Of a DNA stretch of 64,000 nt, positions 35,600 through 46,149 are shown in pieces. Location: the NCBI GenBank assembly GCA_028023455.1, contig JAQFVV010000150.1, positions 2,801,550-2,865,549 of the forward strand, written 5' to 3'. Numbering within the stretch: the first letter of the stretch is position 1; each line of letters starts with the position of its first letter. Position numbers and translations under genes: made by a program. The notes below the pieces were generated by a model. It saw only the letters and a program-made list of their open reading frames with translations. It did not search any database and was not told the DNA's origin. The stretch comes from Epiperipatus broadwayi. Lineage: Eukaryota > Onychophora > Udeonychophora > Euonychophora > Peripatidae.

Positions 35600-35935
35600 G
35601 TCTCACACGCAGGTGACTAAGTTAGGGATACAATTTCATATTTGATTTTGGGATTCACACGCAAGTGATGACTGGAGTTATAATCACTTATGGTTTGCCT
35701 AGTTACATATGGCTTTAATTTACATATACATTTGGGACAATGTAAATCACTCACAGGTGACATTAATCATTTTAGTTAGTTACATTACTAGATTTATTAC
35801 AGATACATATATCACTTGTAGGTGATGATTTTACTGTTTATATAGCGATTCCAATCATGTGCAGGTGATTGTAGTTTGCATTTCAATCATTTAATTTAGT
35901 TTGCTACATATAGATATCACTCACAGGTGATGAAG
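35600..35935 (+). repeat. Six spaced copies of a (A)TCAC(N)CAGGTGAT-like motif
   Basis: cacacgcaggtgac (35606), cacacgcaagtgatg (35655), tcactcacaggtgac (35747), tcacttgtaggtgatg (35813), tcatgtgcaggtgattg (35857) and tcactcacaggtgatg (35917). Each is an imperfect palindrome with GTGA on the right and usually TCAC on the left. Spacing is 40-95 bases and the spacers differ. CAGGTG is also an E-box. It may be a decayed minisatellite or a cluster of binding sites; I cannot choose. Confidence 0.5.
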
Positions 35936-35999
35936 AAATTATATGTGTAAAATTTATATTTTCATGAGCCTTACGATCACTTTATAGAGCGAGATTAAT

Positions 36000-37545
36000 T
36001 TGCTCATGACCATCTATGCCTAGTTTATGCTATATAACAGGGTCTAGATCCGCTCTAGAGCTAGCAGAAGTGATTATACATATTGATAAAGAATATGACA
36101 TTTTATTAAGCGCGAATACTTACTATTCTCTATATAGCTTATGTGCTTATGAAATTAGACTCGAATTCAGATCAAAGCTGAAAATACAATTATTATGGCA
36201 GGATAAACTGATGATTGGCAGTCAGACTTCAGATACCATGGCGTATAGAAAATATAAAGTCTGATATAGCCAGAGTGCCTTTTCATGGGATTTTTACCGA
36301 GTAACGGTCCCCTTTTCACATATTCATTGCTGTGGAAATAAGAGACCTTTTAGTCCAGCGATCAAACAACTAATTAAACTATGGGAGTCTCATGCTCCAT
36401 TTCTGAGGATGCAGAATGGGGTGGGATAGTCAACCTCCATCTGGAAGAGATAGTTGTTCGAACTAAGAGAGTAATGGTGTAGCCTTACACATATGACCAC
36501 TAAAAATATGCACAGCAACAAATATATATAGCATTTCTTAAAAACCCACTCGCACCGCTGACCACATTATATAATAAAATTTTATGATGCTAAACACTAG
36601 TTTCCTTCATGAAACTACCGTATATCAGTTCATTAGGTAGCATCTATAATTATGCTATTAAGGAAAACTTAGGAATCTAATTTGTAAAGCTATCTATATA
36701 GGAATTTATAACTTTAGGAGGATGTACAGCACATTATTGAGGATTAAGATATAAAGTTATAGCTTTATGCTGTATTTCACTCATTCCAGCTAAACATTAG
36801 TTAACTATTATTTCAAAAGCAAATCTATCTTAAACAGCTGTAAGCTTTTTAATTATCTCTTAAACAAGATATTTTACCCCTTTCAAAACAGGTTTCTTTT
36901 GCATTCCTAGACGCTATATTATCTCTAGGTGTGAAGCTGTAATGGCTTCTCACTAAGCATTTAGTCAATAGTAAAACCCCGCTTCGAACAATTACAGCAT
37001 AAACCACGACACAATGGAAAATCATGAAATTGTCATAATTTATTTAAAAAGAAATGTATGTTTAATGAGCAGATATCATGTAAGTGAAATCTGAATTTTG
37101 CTATTTTAGCACAGTTTGAAAAGGAAATTGCAACGCAATTAGTTTATATCTGATCGACCCAGTTCAAGCCAAATTTAAGTAGTGTACAAGAATTAATCAA
37201 GGCAAATATTATTATTATATTAAAATATGTAAAAGCACATATCATTAAGTTAAAATACGTAAAATAATCTAGAAACATAATTATCATTTTAGAATGAAGC
37301 ATTTAAAACTATACTCAATTTAGAATAAAGCATTTAAAATTATACATAACAAAATTTATAATTAATTTAAAATCAATCACTTTAAGCAAGTCACAATTAA
37401 ATAACTCAGAAAACTGTAAATACGTTGAACTAAATCAATCAGAGATAACCCAGCAAACCAACAAATAAATAAATCAATACATAAGATATTAACTCAGTAT
37501 GAAAATCAAATTAGTTATTAACTCAAATCAGGCAAGATTTTAAGA
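36000..37545. other. Gene-free stretch of higher complexity
   Basis: More mixed in composition than its surroundings. The 82-codon frame at 36016-36264 has no recognised motif. I found no terminal repeats that would make this an LTR element, and nothing else can be supported. Confidence 0.35.
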
Positions 37546-37550
37546 AGAAA

Positions 37551-37688
37551 ACAAAAGAAATCAAAATTACATTTTAGTAGTGATTTTAAGATTAAAATAA
37601 AGAAATCAAAATTACATTTCAGTAGTGGATTTAAGATTAAAATAAAGAAATCAAAATTACATTTTAGTAGTGGGTTTAAGATTACATG
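37551..37688 (+). repeat. 45-base tandem repeat, three copies
   Basis: aaagaaatcaaaattacatt and the following ttagtagtggatttaagatt recur with an exact 45-base period (tcaaaattac at 37561, 37606 and 37651). Copies differ at only a few positions, so the array is young. Confidence 0.9.
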
Positions 37689-37699
37689 ATTGCTATGGC

Positions 37700-38740
37700 C
37701 ATAGAGTTTAAATTTAGCTAGCTTTAGGAATTATTTTAGTTGAGTTATTAATTTTACGTATAGGAAGGTTTTTTTTTTTATGGGGCTCTTCTCTGCTGGC
37801 ACTTGTTTTATATTGAAAGGTTTGAGCAACTGCTCCATAATATGGCTTCTCCTCTTGCTGCTCTCCACATGGTAGACTTCCTGAGTTAGGAAGGCAAGAA
37901 AATTTGCCTTCTACTCAGATTACATCATAATTAACAATTTTAAAACATAAGTTGTTGACTGACATAATGTCTGAATAATCCAAAATGGCTGCTGAGGCTT
38001 ATATTATCAGCTTATCCCCCTCTTCTTAATCATAGTAAGTTTTTAGATTTGTTTTGCTAATTTTCTCGCTGTATTCCTAGAATCGTGGAATCACGCTGTT
38101 TTTTATTTCTTACAACTGAGTTTTACAGCTGGTCACTCACGATTTCTTTTTAATTACTCAAGATAATTTATTCTACAACTTAGTGTTACTTTTAGTTTTA
38201 TAATTAGGTCACACTACAGCAAGAAAGATTAAATTTTATAATATCACTTTTTTTCGAAAACAAATCCATAAATGGAAAACATTTGGTTATATATGTAACT
38301 CGATTATTTAATTTAGCAATATATGCAGAAATATACAATACTTTCAAATATTAATTTTTTTAGAATAAATATTTTAAATAAAGAAATTTATAATGTTTTA
38401 AATCTGTTAACATTATTCTTTCCTGCATATATGTAGTCTCTTGTTACACATACAACACAGTTTTCATTAATTTACTCCTAGAAAGATATGTGTGTGTATA
38501 TATGGGTTTTTGCATATGCCAATACTTTTTTTATCTTGTAGGCTTAAGATATACACGCACATACATAACTAATACCTTTATATTTAAATTTAGCCTGATT
38601 TGAATATAATATTACTTTGATATATGAGAATTTTATGCTAGTTACTTAGATAGAAATACTACTATAGTATATAGTAGTAGGTGAAACAGTTGGATTGACA
38701 GAGCTGACTGTTTCAATATATATATATATAAATTTCATAT
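37700..38740. other. Gene-free stretch
   Basis: A more GC-rich patch (37780-37920) contains aggcaagaaaatttgcctt, a short hairpin. A small hairpin at 38683-38717 pairs tgaaacagt with actgtttca. No coding frame or known element is recognised. Confidence 0.35.
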
Positions 38741-38749
38741 ATATATATG

Positions 38750-39420
38750 GAATTTATAAGAGGCTTATTAATATTTTTTAAACTTAACAGGAATTTATAA
38801 TTGATCTCTTACTATCTTTTAAACTTAATAAATAACATATGTTTGATCAAATAATTTTGAAAAAAAAAAAAAACATAAACAAATATATTGACGTCCCTGA
38901 AAATGAATAATTAAAATCAAAAATGCCTGGCAAGCTTCCAGTGATGAAATAATATGTAAGTACCTTATTATTTTTATATGGAGTCTACTTATCAATATAA
39001 AATAGTAAAACTATAAGAAACATAGGATATCATATCATGTACATTAATGCAGACCTTTTGGGAGGACAGTTTTCCATAGCTTTGGAAATACTCCAATGCA
39101 TGCTGTTCTGTCAAAGGATGATCCCAAACTTTCATTATTTTGCCAAAATGGTAGTAACAAAATAAAAGACCCAGAATGTAAACAAACTATAACAATGCTC
39201 AGAGCATGTCAGAATGTGTAGGCATTTACATGTTATAATAAAACTAAAAAAAGAATCGAAATAAATCTTCTGAATGGAATTTATAATCGATTTATTAATT
39301 TTTTTAAACTTAACAATTAACATGTATTTGAAAAAATAAAATTGACAAAAAAGAAAAATATAAACAAATACTTGTAAGGCCCTTGAAACTGTATAATTAA
39401 AAAAACTGCAGCCAAGTTTA
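38750..39420 (+). repeat. Direct repeat pair about 530 bases apart
   Basis: Segments 38750-38945 and 39277-39420 share ggaatttataat(t/c)gat, tttttaaacttaa, gaaaaa..aaacataaacaaata, a ...ccctgaaa block and taattaaaa...ctg...caag. They have diverged by indels. Type unknown. Confidence 0.5.
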
Positions 39421-40660
39421 GTAGACTATACAATCACAAGTACCCTGTCAAGTATATAGAAGTGTATCCTAGTATTTGTTTTTTCTATTAGTTTAAAATT
39501 TAAACTGCTTATTTTTTAAAGTTTTATTGCAAAGGCAAATGGTTAATAGAAAACTCTAATTATAAACTATTATTGTAAGCATGAATAAAGAATGCTATTT
39601 CCAAATCTCTAACATAAAGACATAAACTAATCCCAGAAAGTCTAGTAGATAGAATAATTTCTGCATATGTTTTTCCATTAAACAAATTATGATTGCTACA
39701 ATTCTCTGCATGATTTGGTATAGTGTAAGTTTCATGAATCATGGCGGAGCTCTTCTATTTTCAGTGCTTCAGTTTTTTATGTATTCTTGAGTAATAAACT
39801 ACTCATTAATTTTTTTATTGATATAATACTAGTAATGCTAAAAAAAAACACTACTTCCTGCTAAATAAAGTCAAATTCCAGACTTACCTTTAGTTTGATG
39901 CTTCTGTCTAGTCATCATGGGTTATTTGGTTTCAATGATGGCTCAGGATAGAATGATGAAAAACCAGGTTATTTATATCAGATTAAGTGTTTTATTATAA
40001 TCATACTCCTCCCAAACCGTTAAAATTAATTACAGTAAAACGAAGATTTGTTAGAATTATAGGAAAAACAACAACTTCGGTATATATCCCAGTATAAAAA
40101 TTCTATGATGAATTATTATCGTGACTTATTTATGGGAAACAATTTTAATATAAAAAAATCATCAGATAATCAATAAATAGTTTTAAGTTTAAAATACCTA
40201 TTTAAAGACGTGTCGCTAAGAAAGAACTTCAGATCTACTGTGATCTATATTTAATCTTTCGGGTTTTAATAATTTATTCTATCAGAATACTGCATAATAT
40301 AAAGCAACAATAAGAGCTAAAAGATTTTGGATCGATTCCCAACTGAAAAACAAACTCAATTGACTGGAATTGCTGTATTCAATTTAAAGCCATCGATGTT
40401 GGAATGTCATATGATCTATGAACAACTAACTATTCCATATTCTATTTGCGTCCTCTTGTGGCTTAACTCTTGTAGTAACAACTATATATCAACATTCCAT
40501 TTTTTTGTACAAAGCGTTATTATTAAATATGCTTTCTATTTATTATTGTGAATCATGTGCTAGTTTAAATTTAAAGACAAATATTTACATAAATTATAAT
40601 TAATAAATATCTGGCCATAAATACGTAGATCAAAAAATATTACATATATACATACATAAA
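39420..40660. other. AT-rich gene-free stretch
   Basis: Short frames without motifs (39560-39742 minus, 40327-40551 plus). I recognise no gene, RNA or mobile element. Confidence 0.4.
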
Positions 40661-40667
40661 GAGCTTG

Positions 40668-40742
40668 ATACAATGGTACTACATTATTCTGTTATGCTTA
40701 CCATTTGGGGTCGGATTCGAATCTAGGTCGATCAAATTTTGA
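40668..40742 (+). other. tRNA-like segment, probable SINE relic
   Basis: The 71 bases from ttgatacaat to cgatcaa have tRNA length. The ends pair over five bases (TTGAT/ATCAA), and ggattcgaatcta resembles a T arm/B box. The D arm and anticodon stem are poor. Just downstream is a C run (40767-40777). It may be a decayed tRNA pseudogene or SINE head. Confidence 0.3.
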
Positions 40743-41047
40743 AAATTTTTTCAACGGGATTATCTCCCCCCCCCCCAGTTAAATAGCTATAGTCACAGCT
40801 GATTACCTCGCATTGGTCGATAAATAGTAATTTATTATCTGATAGAGATTAAATGAAGGACGAAAAAACTTTCAAACTCTTGCCATCCAACAAATCAGAA
40901 AATGGAAAGCCTAATGGGTACTGCTTCTTCTTCATCGTTTCTTTACAGAGACTGTTAGAAATCCATTTGCTGTGTTATTTTATGTTACCTACTATATGTA
41001 TAACACTGGTACACTTAAACATACATATGTTGAAAAGATAAATAATC

Positions 41048-41091
41048 ACCAATATACGTATTTCATGCTAAACCAGCAATCATCAGTTGGT
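41048..41091 (-). ncRNA. Hammerhead ribozyme core, intact-looking
   Basis: Minus strand: ACCAA, CTGATGA, TGCT-GGTTT-AGCA, GAAA, ATACGTAT, TTGGT. It is identical in its core to 4694-4747, with stems I and II fully paired. It is one of the two best candidates for self-cleavage in the window. Confidence 0.75.
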
Positions 41092-41179
41092 CCACATTAC
41101 CATCTCCACACATATGCTATAAGTGCTCAGATATATATTACAAGTACTCAGATATATATGTGTGGAGATGGTAATCTGG

Positions 41180-41223
41180 ACCAACTGATGATTGCTGGTT
41201 TAGCATGAAATACATATATTGGT
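41180..41223 (+). ncRNA. Hammerhead ribozyme core, intact-looking
   Basis: Plus strand: ACCAA (41180-41184), CTGATGA (41185-41191), TGCT-GGTTT-AGCA, GAAA (41207-41210), then tacatata and TTGGT (41219-41223). The only change from the opposite arm is C-G to C-A in the stem III palindrome (ATACATAT), which would weaken dimer formation through stem III. The catalytic core is complete. Confidence 0.72.
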
Positions 41224-41389
41224 GATTATTTATCTTTTCAACATATGTGTGCTCAAGTGTATCAGTGTTATGAGATAGTGTGGAGAGTGATGGGTCATGT
41301 AAAAGTCTGTGCTCATCTACCCTATATATTACATATATAGACACAGGTATATAATAAGCATGTGTGTTTCAGTTACTACTATATGTATG

Positions 41390-42285
41390 TAAAGACAAAC
41401 CATTCTTAAGTTTAATAAAAACACCTCTAAAAAAACCTTAGTATATATATATATATGTTTTAAAAACTATATTTTTACATAGACTTTTTAGAAAATCGAA
41501 ATATTTTTTGTATGTATTTTACTGCTTTTATTATTATCTATAACCATCAGCCATGCCTTATTTGTAACCCTGCAAAAGTTTCTTTAGTATTTTTTTCAAT
41601 ATTCACATTTTCTTTTCATTATTATTTAAAGACAGGTTTAAAGTGAATGTAAAGGTTTAAATGAGGTGAGAAAAAGTACGGGTTATAAGACAGTACTCGG
41701 AGTATATTTCAAGTTATATCTACATGCTTGAGGGCTGTTTTTTTTTAGTATTTGGTTTTTATAGATGTAATTTGACAAGAGTAAAATTATGTGAAGCATC
41801 AATCTTTCAAGTAAAAGTAGGCATGTTTTTATAGGGATAAAATTTTCAAATTATAGTAGTGAAGCAAATAATCAGAATCGAAAATAGAAAATGTATTAAT
41901 AAATAAATAAACGTGTTTTTTTAATAAAATAATTTATTATTAGAAATATTTATTTAAAAAATAAAAAAAAATAAAAAATATACCATATATATTAAATATA
42001 TATCTATATTATATAAAGTTATTCTTTATGGCTGTTTAATGTATACTTATATATATTCACACATGTGTATAAGAATTAAAATGAAAATTTACAAAAAGCA
42101 ACAGATATAAAAATTATATTATCCATGTTCATCTTTTGTAATTAATATTATTATTATACTAACGTTTAGTTCACATTGATATGATGGGCAAGAAATATTA
42201 GTTTATAAATTGTAGAGGTGATGCCAGCAATATGTGTAATAAAAGATCTAATGCAGATCTCTCCCCTTCACTCCATTCTATCATG
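41390..42285. other. AT-rich gene-free stretch
   Basis: Nothing recognised beyond short (TA)n tracts. Confidence 0.45.
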
Positions 42286-42289
42286 AAAC

Positions 42290-42400
42290 TAAATTCTCTG
42301 TCTTATAAATATCACATGATCACCACTTCTTATGCTTGTGTATAATTGTTTTAAAACAAGCAAAACTCACTATACATATTGCCACACACAGCTAGCTTGC
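42290..42400 (+). repeat. Partial FB1 foldback-family copy
   Basis: aatatcacatgatcaccacttcttatgcttgtgtataattgtttt, then caaaactcactatacatattgccac: the reverse complement of the right end of the 19319-19552 element. The rest of the element is missing or unrecognisable. Confidence 0.55.
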
Positions 42401-42589
42401 TTATATATTATCTAAGTGTATCGGGGGTAATACAACCTATAATGCCATCCATGTCTTTAACAAAGATATTTAGCACAAAAATGCAATAAGATTATATTTC
42501 AGAAATATTACCAAATTCATTACTTCCTTTATTTTTCTATAATATCTTATAACTGATATACAGTCTTATTATATACTTGTAACAATATA

Positions 42590-42640
42590 TGTAATATATA
42601 GGATATATGAGCACGTCTCTGCTCATATACCCTATATATT
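42590..42640 (+). repeat. Tail fragment of the hammerhead repeat
   Basis: gtctctgctcatataccctatatatta matches the tail at 41308-41336 (gtctgtgctcatctacccta...). No ribozyme part is attached. Confidence 0.4.
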
Positions 42641-42647
42641 ATAATAT

Positions 42648-43772
42648 CTTATATAAATGTAATTTATCCACTCCACTTTGAACATTTTTTAGCAAAAACC
42701 TTTTATTATACATATATGCATACACAATCTTACATTTTGACTGTCCTGCAGTCTTCTTCAGAACTATGATATAATTAACAAAATAAAATAAAATACATAA
42801 CAATATAAATAATAACATAAAAATTGAAATAAATTGAGAGACTGCAAGATCTCAAGCACTCATTACAAAACTTATCTGACAGCCAATCAGATGACATAAT
42901 AGCCATCAAATGAAATCCAAACCTAAACACCCAACAAGGATTTTATGAAAAAAGGGGGGCCACCCTTTCTTTCTATATATCTAAGCCAGATGTAAGTATC
43001 TAGGTTTGAAAGCTTGAAGTATTAAACATCATCACAATTAACTCACTGATTCTAAATCATAAATGTACAATGTGAAATCCCATGATTTCCTACACAGCAG
43101 TTTTTAGAATACATAACAAGCAGTAAAGAATAATTTGCAAAGCGCAAAAAAAAAAGAAAAAAGAAAAGTAGAGATAAGGGTGGCTGCCCTTTTCTCATAA
43201 AATCTTTGTTGTGTGTTTAGTTTTGGATTTCGTTTGACAGCTATTACGTCATCTGATTGGCTGTCAGATAAGTTTTTTAATGAGCGCTTGAGATCTTGCA
43301 GTGTTTCAATTTATTTCAGTTTTCAACTATCTGCGCTTCGCAAATTAAAATATTATTTGACATAAAAATTGTAAACAATAAAAAATAACATTATTAAGTA
43401 TTTTATTAAGATGGAGCTAATAAAACTAAAGCTTAAGTTTATAAGGAATAGAAGTAATTAGGAGATTATTAAAAATAATAAATATGAATAATATATTTAA
43501 ATTATACAGTCAAAAATATACATATATATTTATTTTATATTTATATGTTATATTTTATATTAACTGGATTATTTTGGATTTGATTATATTTATTTCAGTT
43601 TTATGTTTTATTATATATAAATATTTTTATTATTTCCATTTTTTATGGTATTATTTACATAGTTATGTATTTTATTTTTTGTTAATTATATCATAGCTCT
43701 GAAAAAAACTGCAGAACAGTCGAAATGTAAGATTGTGTATGCATATATGTGCAATAAATTGCACTTATATAA
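42648..43772. repeat. Inverted-repeat element with hammerhead-like termini
   Basis: The outer arms pair: catatatgcatacacaatcttaca with a complement at 43722-43748. Further in, ctgcaagatctcaagc...tctgacagccaatcagatgac (42841-42895) opposes its complement at 43248-43310, together with aaaatctttgttgtgtgttta-like sequence (42925 against 43200). In sense orientation the arm holds CTGAAGA-A-GACTG-CAGGA-CAGTC-(G/A)AAA, a hammerhead-like core split between arms: the left arm has lost GAAA, the right arm CUGANGA. Nine-base repeats cttatataa at 42648 and 43764 may be a duplication. The interior frame 43484-43696 is low-complexity Ile/Tyr sequence. Confidence 0.6.
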
Positions 43773-43779
43773 GATTATA

Positions 43780-44190
43780 TTTAATGTTTTTAATATTTTC
43801 TCCATGATGATAATATTGTTTTTAGTTTGTTATATTTCTCTAGTGGTTTTATCATAGTTTATTTATACTACCATTTTTAAAATTATAAATAAAAGCTCAA
43901 CATTTTTTATTTATATATTAAAAAATTTAAGTTTGAAACAAATAAAATTATGTTTAATTTCACAGTTGTTTTTAGTTTTTAAATATTCCTGATGATGAAG
44001 TTATAAATTTTTAGTAACAAATTATGATGGAAACTGTAAATATATAGTAACACATTATTTCAATCTTTCAGACCCTATTATCATTGTGATTAAGCATTGC
44101 CTTTTGAAGACTTATGTCTTGCATAATCAGCAAGATTATAAACAAATGTTTGACATTTGCATTGGTTTTTCCATCTCTAAAATATTAGCG
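43780..44190. other. AT-rich gene-free stretch
   Basis: No feature recognised. Confidence 0.4.
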
Positions 44191-44196
44191 AATAAA

Positions 44197-44345
44197 CATC
44201 ACATGATCATGCTTGCTTATAACTGTTATTAAAAGATATGAGTAGGCACTAAATGGGGATTTTATGCACAAGCTTTCTGGCATCCATTGATTACTCTGGC
44301 TTGCACTGGGTGGCACTACTGTATGGAGAGTTTTGTCTGTTTTAA
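44197..44345 (+). repeat. FB1 family copy, single arm
   Basis: aaacatcacatgatcatgcttgcttataactgtt, then gagtaggcactaaatgggga, tgcacaagctttctggcatccattgattactctg and ggtggcactactgtatggagagttttgtctg. Only one body copy is present, so this shows the unit without inverted doubling and serves as an outgroup for the 19319-19552 arms. Confidence 0.65.
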
Positions 44346-44349
44346 TTCT

Positions 44350-45051
44350 GGAATATTAGCTGATTTGGGTAAACAAAGAATGGAAGTATGCTCCTTTAAA
44401 AACATTTATCTGTATGATGCATTTGTTGTTTGGTAACATGGTGAAGATAAGCTATATGATTTTTTCTCAAACATTAACAGTATATTAAATTTCACAATAG
44501 AAACAGACTGAAGGGAAACTTCTCTTTCTTGGTGTATTCATGACCAAAAGGCAGAATGAATTTTTGTCATTTATTACTTTCAGAAAAACATACCATATTC
44601 ATTTGAATTTTTTTAAAGGTTAGTAATCAAAACAACTGTTAATTTTATATCAAATTGTCCACTACCATCCTCAACCCTTTAATTACTTAATCCAACAGTC
44701 ATACGTACATCCAGTTGAAATGTCCATACATATGATGTTAATTACACATGAGTAAACCAAAATCATATATATTATATATATAATTATATTCATGTGATTT
44801 ATTTTATTACATATAAATCACTTATGTCTATTATAAAATAATAAAAAAAAAGAAATTTTTTTACTTTGTTAAATAAAAAGTCAATTTATTTAATAAATAT
44901 CTTACAATAAATAATTATATTGATTAATAATCACACTTTGTGTCTTAAGTATTCAAGACAATTTATATAGAAAGACAACCAGCAGAAAGTGGTTCATTTT
45001 CTTATTATGTATTGCTGAACATTGAAGTGGGAATGTCTATTTTTACTAAAG

Positions 45052-45088
<37 letters not shown>

Positions 45089-45092
45089 GTAA

Positions 45093-45128
<36 letters not shown>

Positions 45129-46000
45129 ACCCGTTTGTTAGGTAAGGATGAATTATTTTATCAATTTACTGGAAAATTTTAAATTTCAAAGTTAAGTAAG
45201 GGAATGATGTATATTATGTGTTGATGATCTTTTAATAATTTAGTTAGGGCAAATAAAATAATTGCTGTATAATATTGTGTTAGTATTTGAAAGAAAACAA
45301 CTAAAAATCATTATAAGATTGTATGGTTGGGAAAGCTGGCCATAATAAATACTGAGTTAATAAGTCCTATAAATAAATGATTAAAGTAAATTTTAAAAGT
45401 AGTAATTTAAAGTTAAACGAATAGAATATTTAATAATAATAATTGTATTTAATAGTTATATTTAAAAATCATTTAATTAAAAGTAGTAATGTGGGACAAG
45501 TGCATAGTTGATTTTATAATATTGAAATAATTATTTTAAATTTTGCTATAATATTATTTTTATATAATATTTCATAAATTAAATTATTTATTTTGTTTTA
45601 TTTAAATTATTAGTGTCTCATGTATTTTTGTAAATCACGTGGTATGTAGATCTTTACATGTGTGCTTGAAAAGTTTTAAATAAAGTTAAAAACTATGTTA
45701 AAATGCTAATACAAGATTTAAAATAGTAGATTTGTTTATTTAAGAATAAAATAATATTAACTGTTATAAATATTAAATTGGGTCTTTAAAGTGAATATAA
45801 TAAATAAAATCAGATTTGTATTTTATTTTGAAAATAAATACATTTTGTTTAAAAAAAAAGATAGTAATAAATAGTGTAATGTTATTTTTAAAAGTCATTT
45901 TAAAGTATTTATTAAGTGTAAATAAAATATGAAAATTAATTAAGAATTAAATAATATAAAAAATAAATATTTAGTAAATTATTATTTGTGTTAACTTTAA
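44350..46000. other. AT-rich gene-free stretch with paired (TA)n tracts
   Basis: Two TA runs (45054-45085 and 45097-45125) flank tttagtaaaaaa, and tactaaagc before the first run mirrors tttagta, giving a small imperfect palindrome. No gene is recognised. Confidence 0.45.
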
Positions 46001-46047
46001 TCCAGTATTGTTTTCCCAGGGTCATTGAAAGTAAGCATTGTTGAAAT

Positions 46048-46110
46048 TGACCAATGAAATGTGTAGTTTGGGCAGGTATAAAACAGGTGTGCAGAGATTT
46101 CCAGGGCACT
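46048..46110 (+). promoter_or_regulatory. Possible Pol II promoter (CCAAT plus TATAAAA)
   Basis: gaccaatgaaatg (CCAAT box, about 46049) lies about 28 bases before ggTATAAAAcagg (about 46076-46083). The following 25-30 bases lead to ttccagggcactg, a sensible start region. Spacing and flanking GC are those of an animal TATA promoter or the 5' end of an LTR/retrotransposon. No long frame follows, so the transcript, if any, would be non-coding or from a decayed element. Confidence 0.3.
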
Positions 46111-46149
46111 GTTATACCATTGTTATTGTTACCACAACTTCGGTCAATT

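Larger units (their letters stand above)
41002..41376 (+). repeat. Foldback of the hammerhead repeat with 13-bp TSD
   Basis: The left arm (41002-41130, minus sense) and right arm (41155-41376, plus sense) share the lead-in catctccacacatat/atatgtgtggagatg, the ribozyme and the tail to aacat(a)tgt. The loop is only some 25 bases (atatatattacaagtac). The right arm alone continues through the decayed B-box segment (gtctgtgctcatctacccta) and tail. Direct repeats CTACTATATGTAT at 40989-41001 and 41377-41389 flank it. Frames overlapping it (40972-41208, 41138-41344) are repeat translations. Confidence 0.85.

Noticed and set aside
35600-35935. Spaced palindromic motifs as a CRISPR array
   Set aside because: Repeats are short and imperfect, spacing is irregular, the genome is animal-like and no cas-like gene is present.
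36045-36072. tctagatccgctctagagctagc looks like a vector polylinker (XbaI, NheI sites)
   Set aside because: Only about 25 bases, with native-looking AT-rich flanks and no other vector sequence; chance is the simpler reading.
35160-38240. Possible LTR retrotransposon
   Set aside because: I found no matching direct terminal repeats, no primer-binding site and no gag/pol motif.
43985-44030. ctgatgatgaag...ggaaac as another hammerhead
   Set aside because: No stem II between the core parts and no stem I complement; not part of the repeat family.
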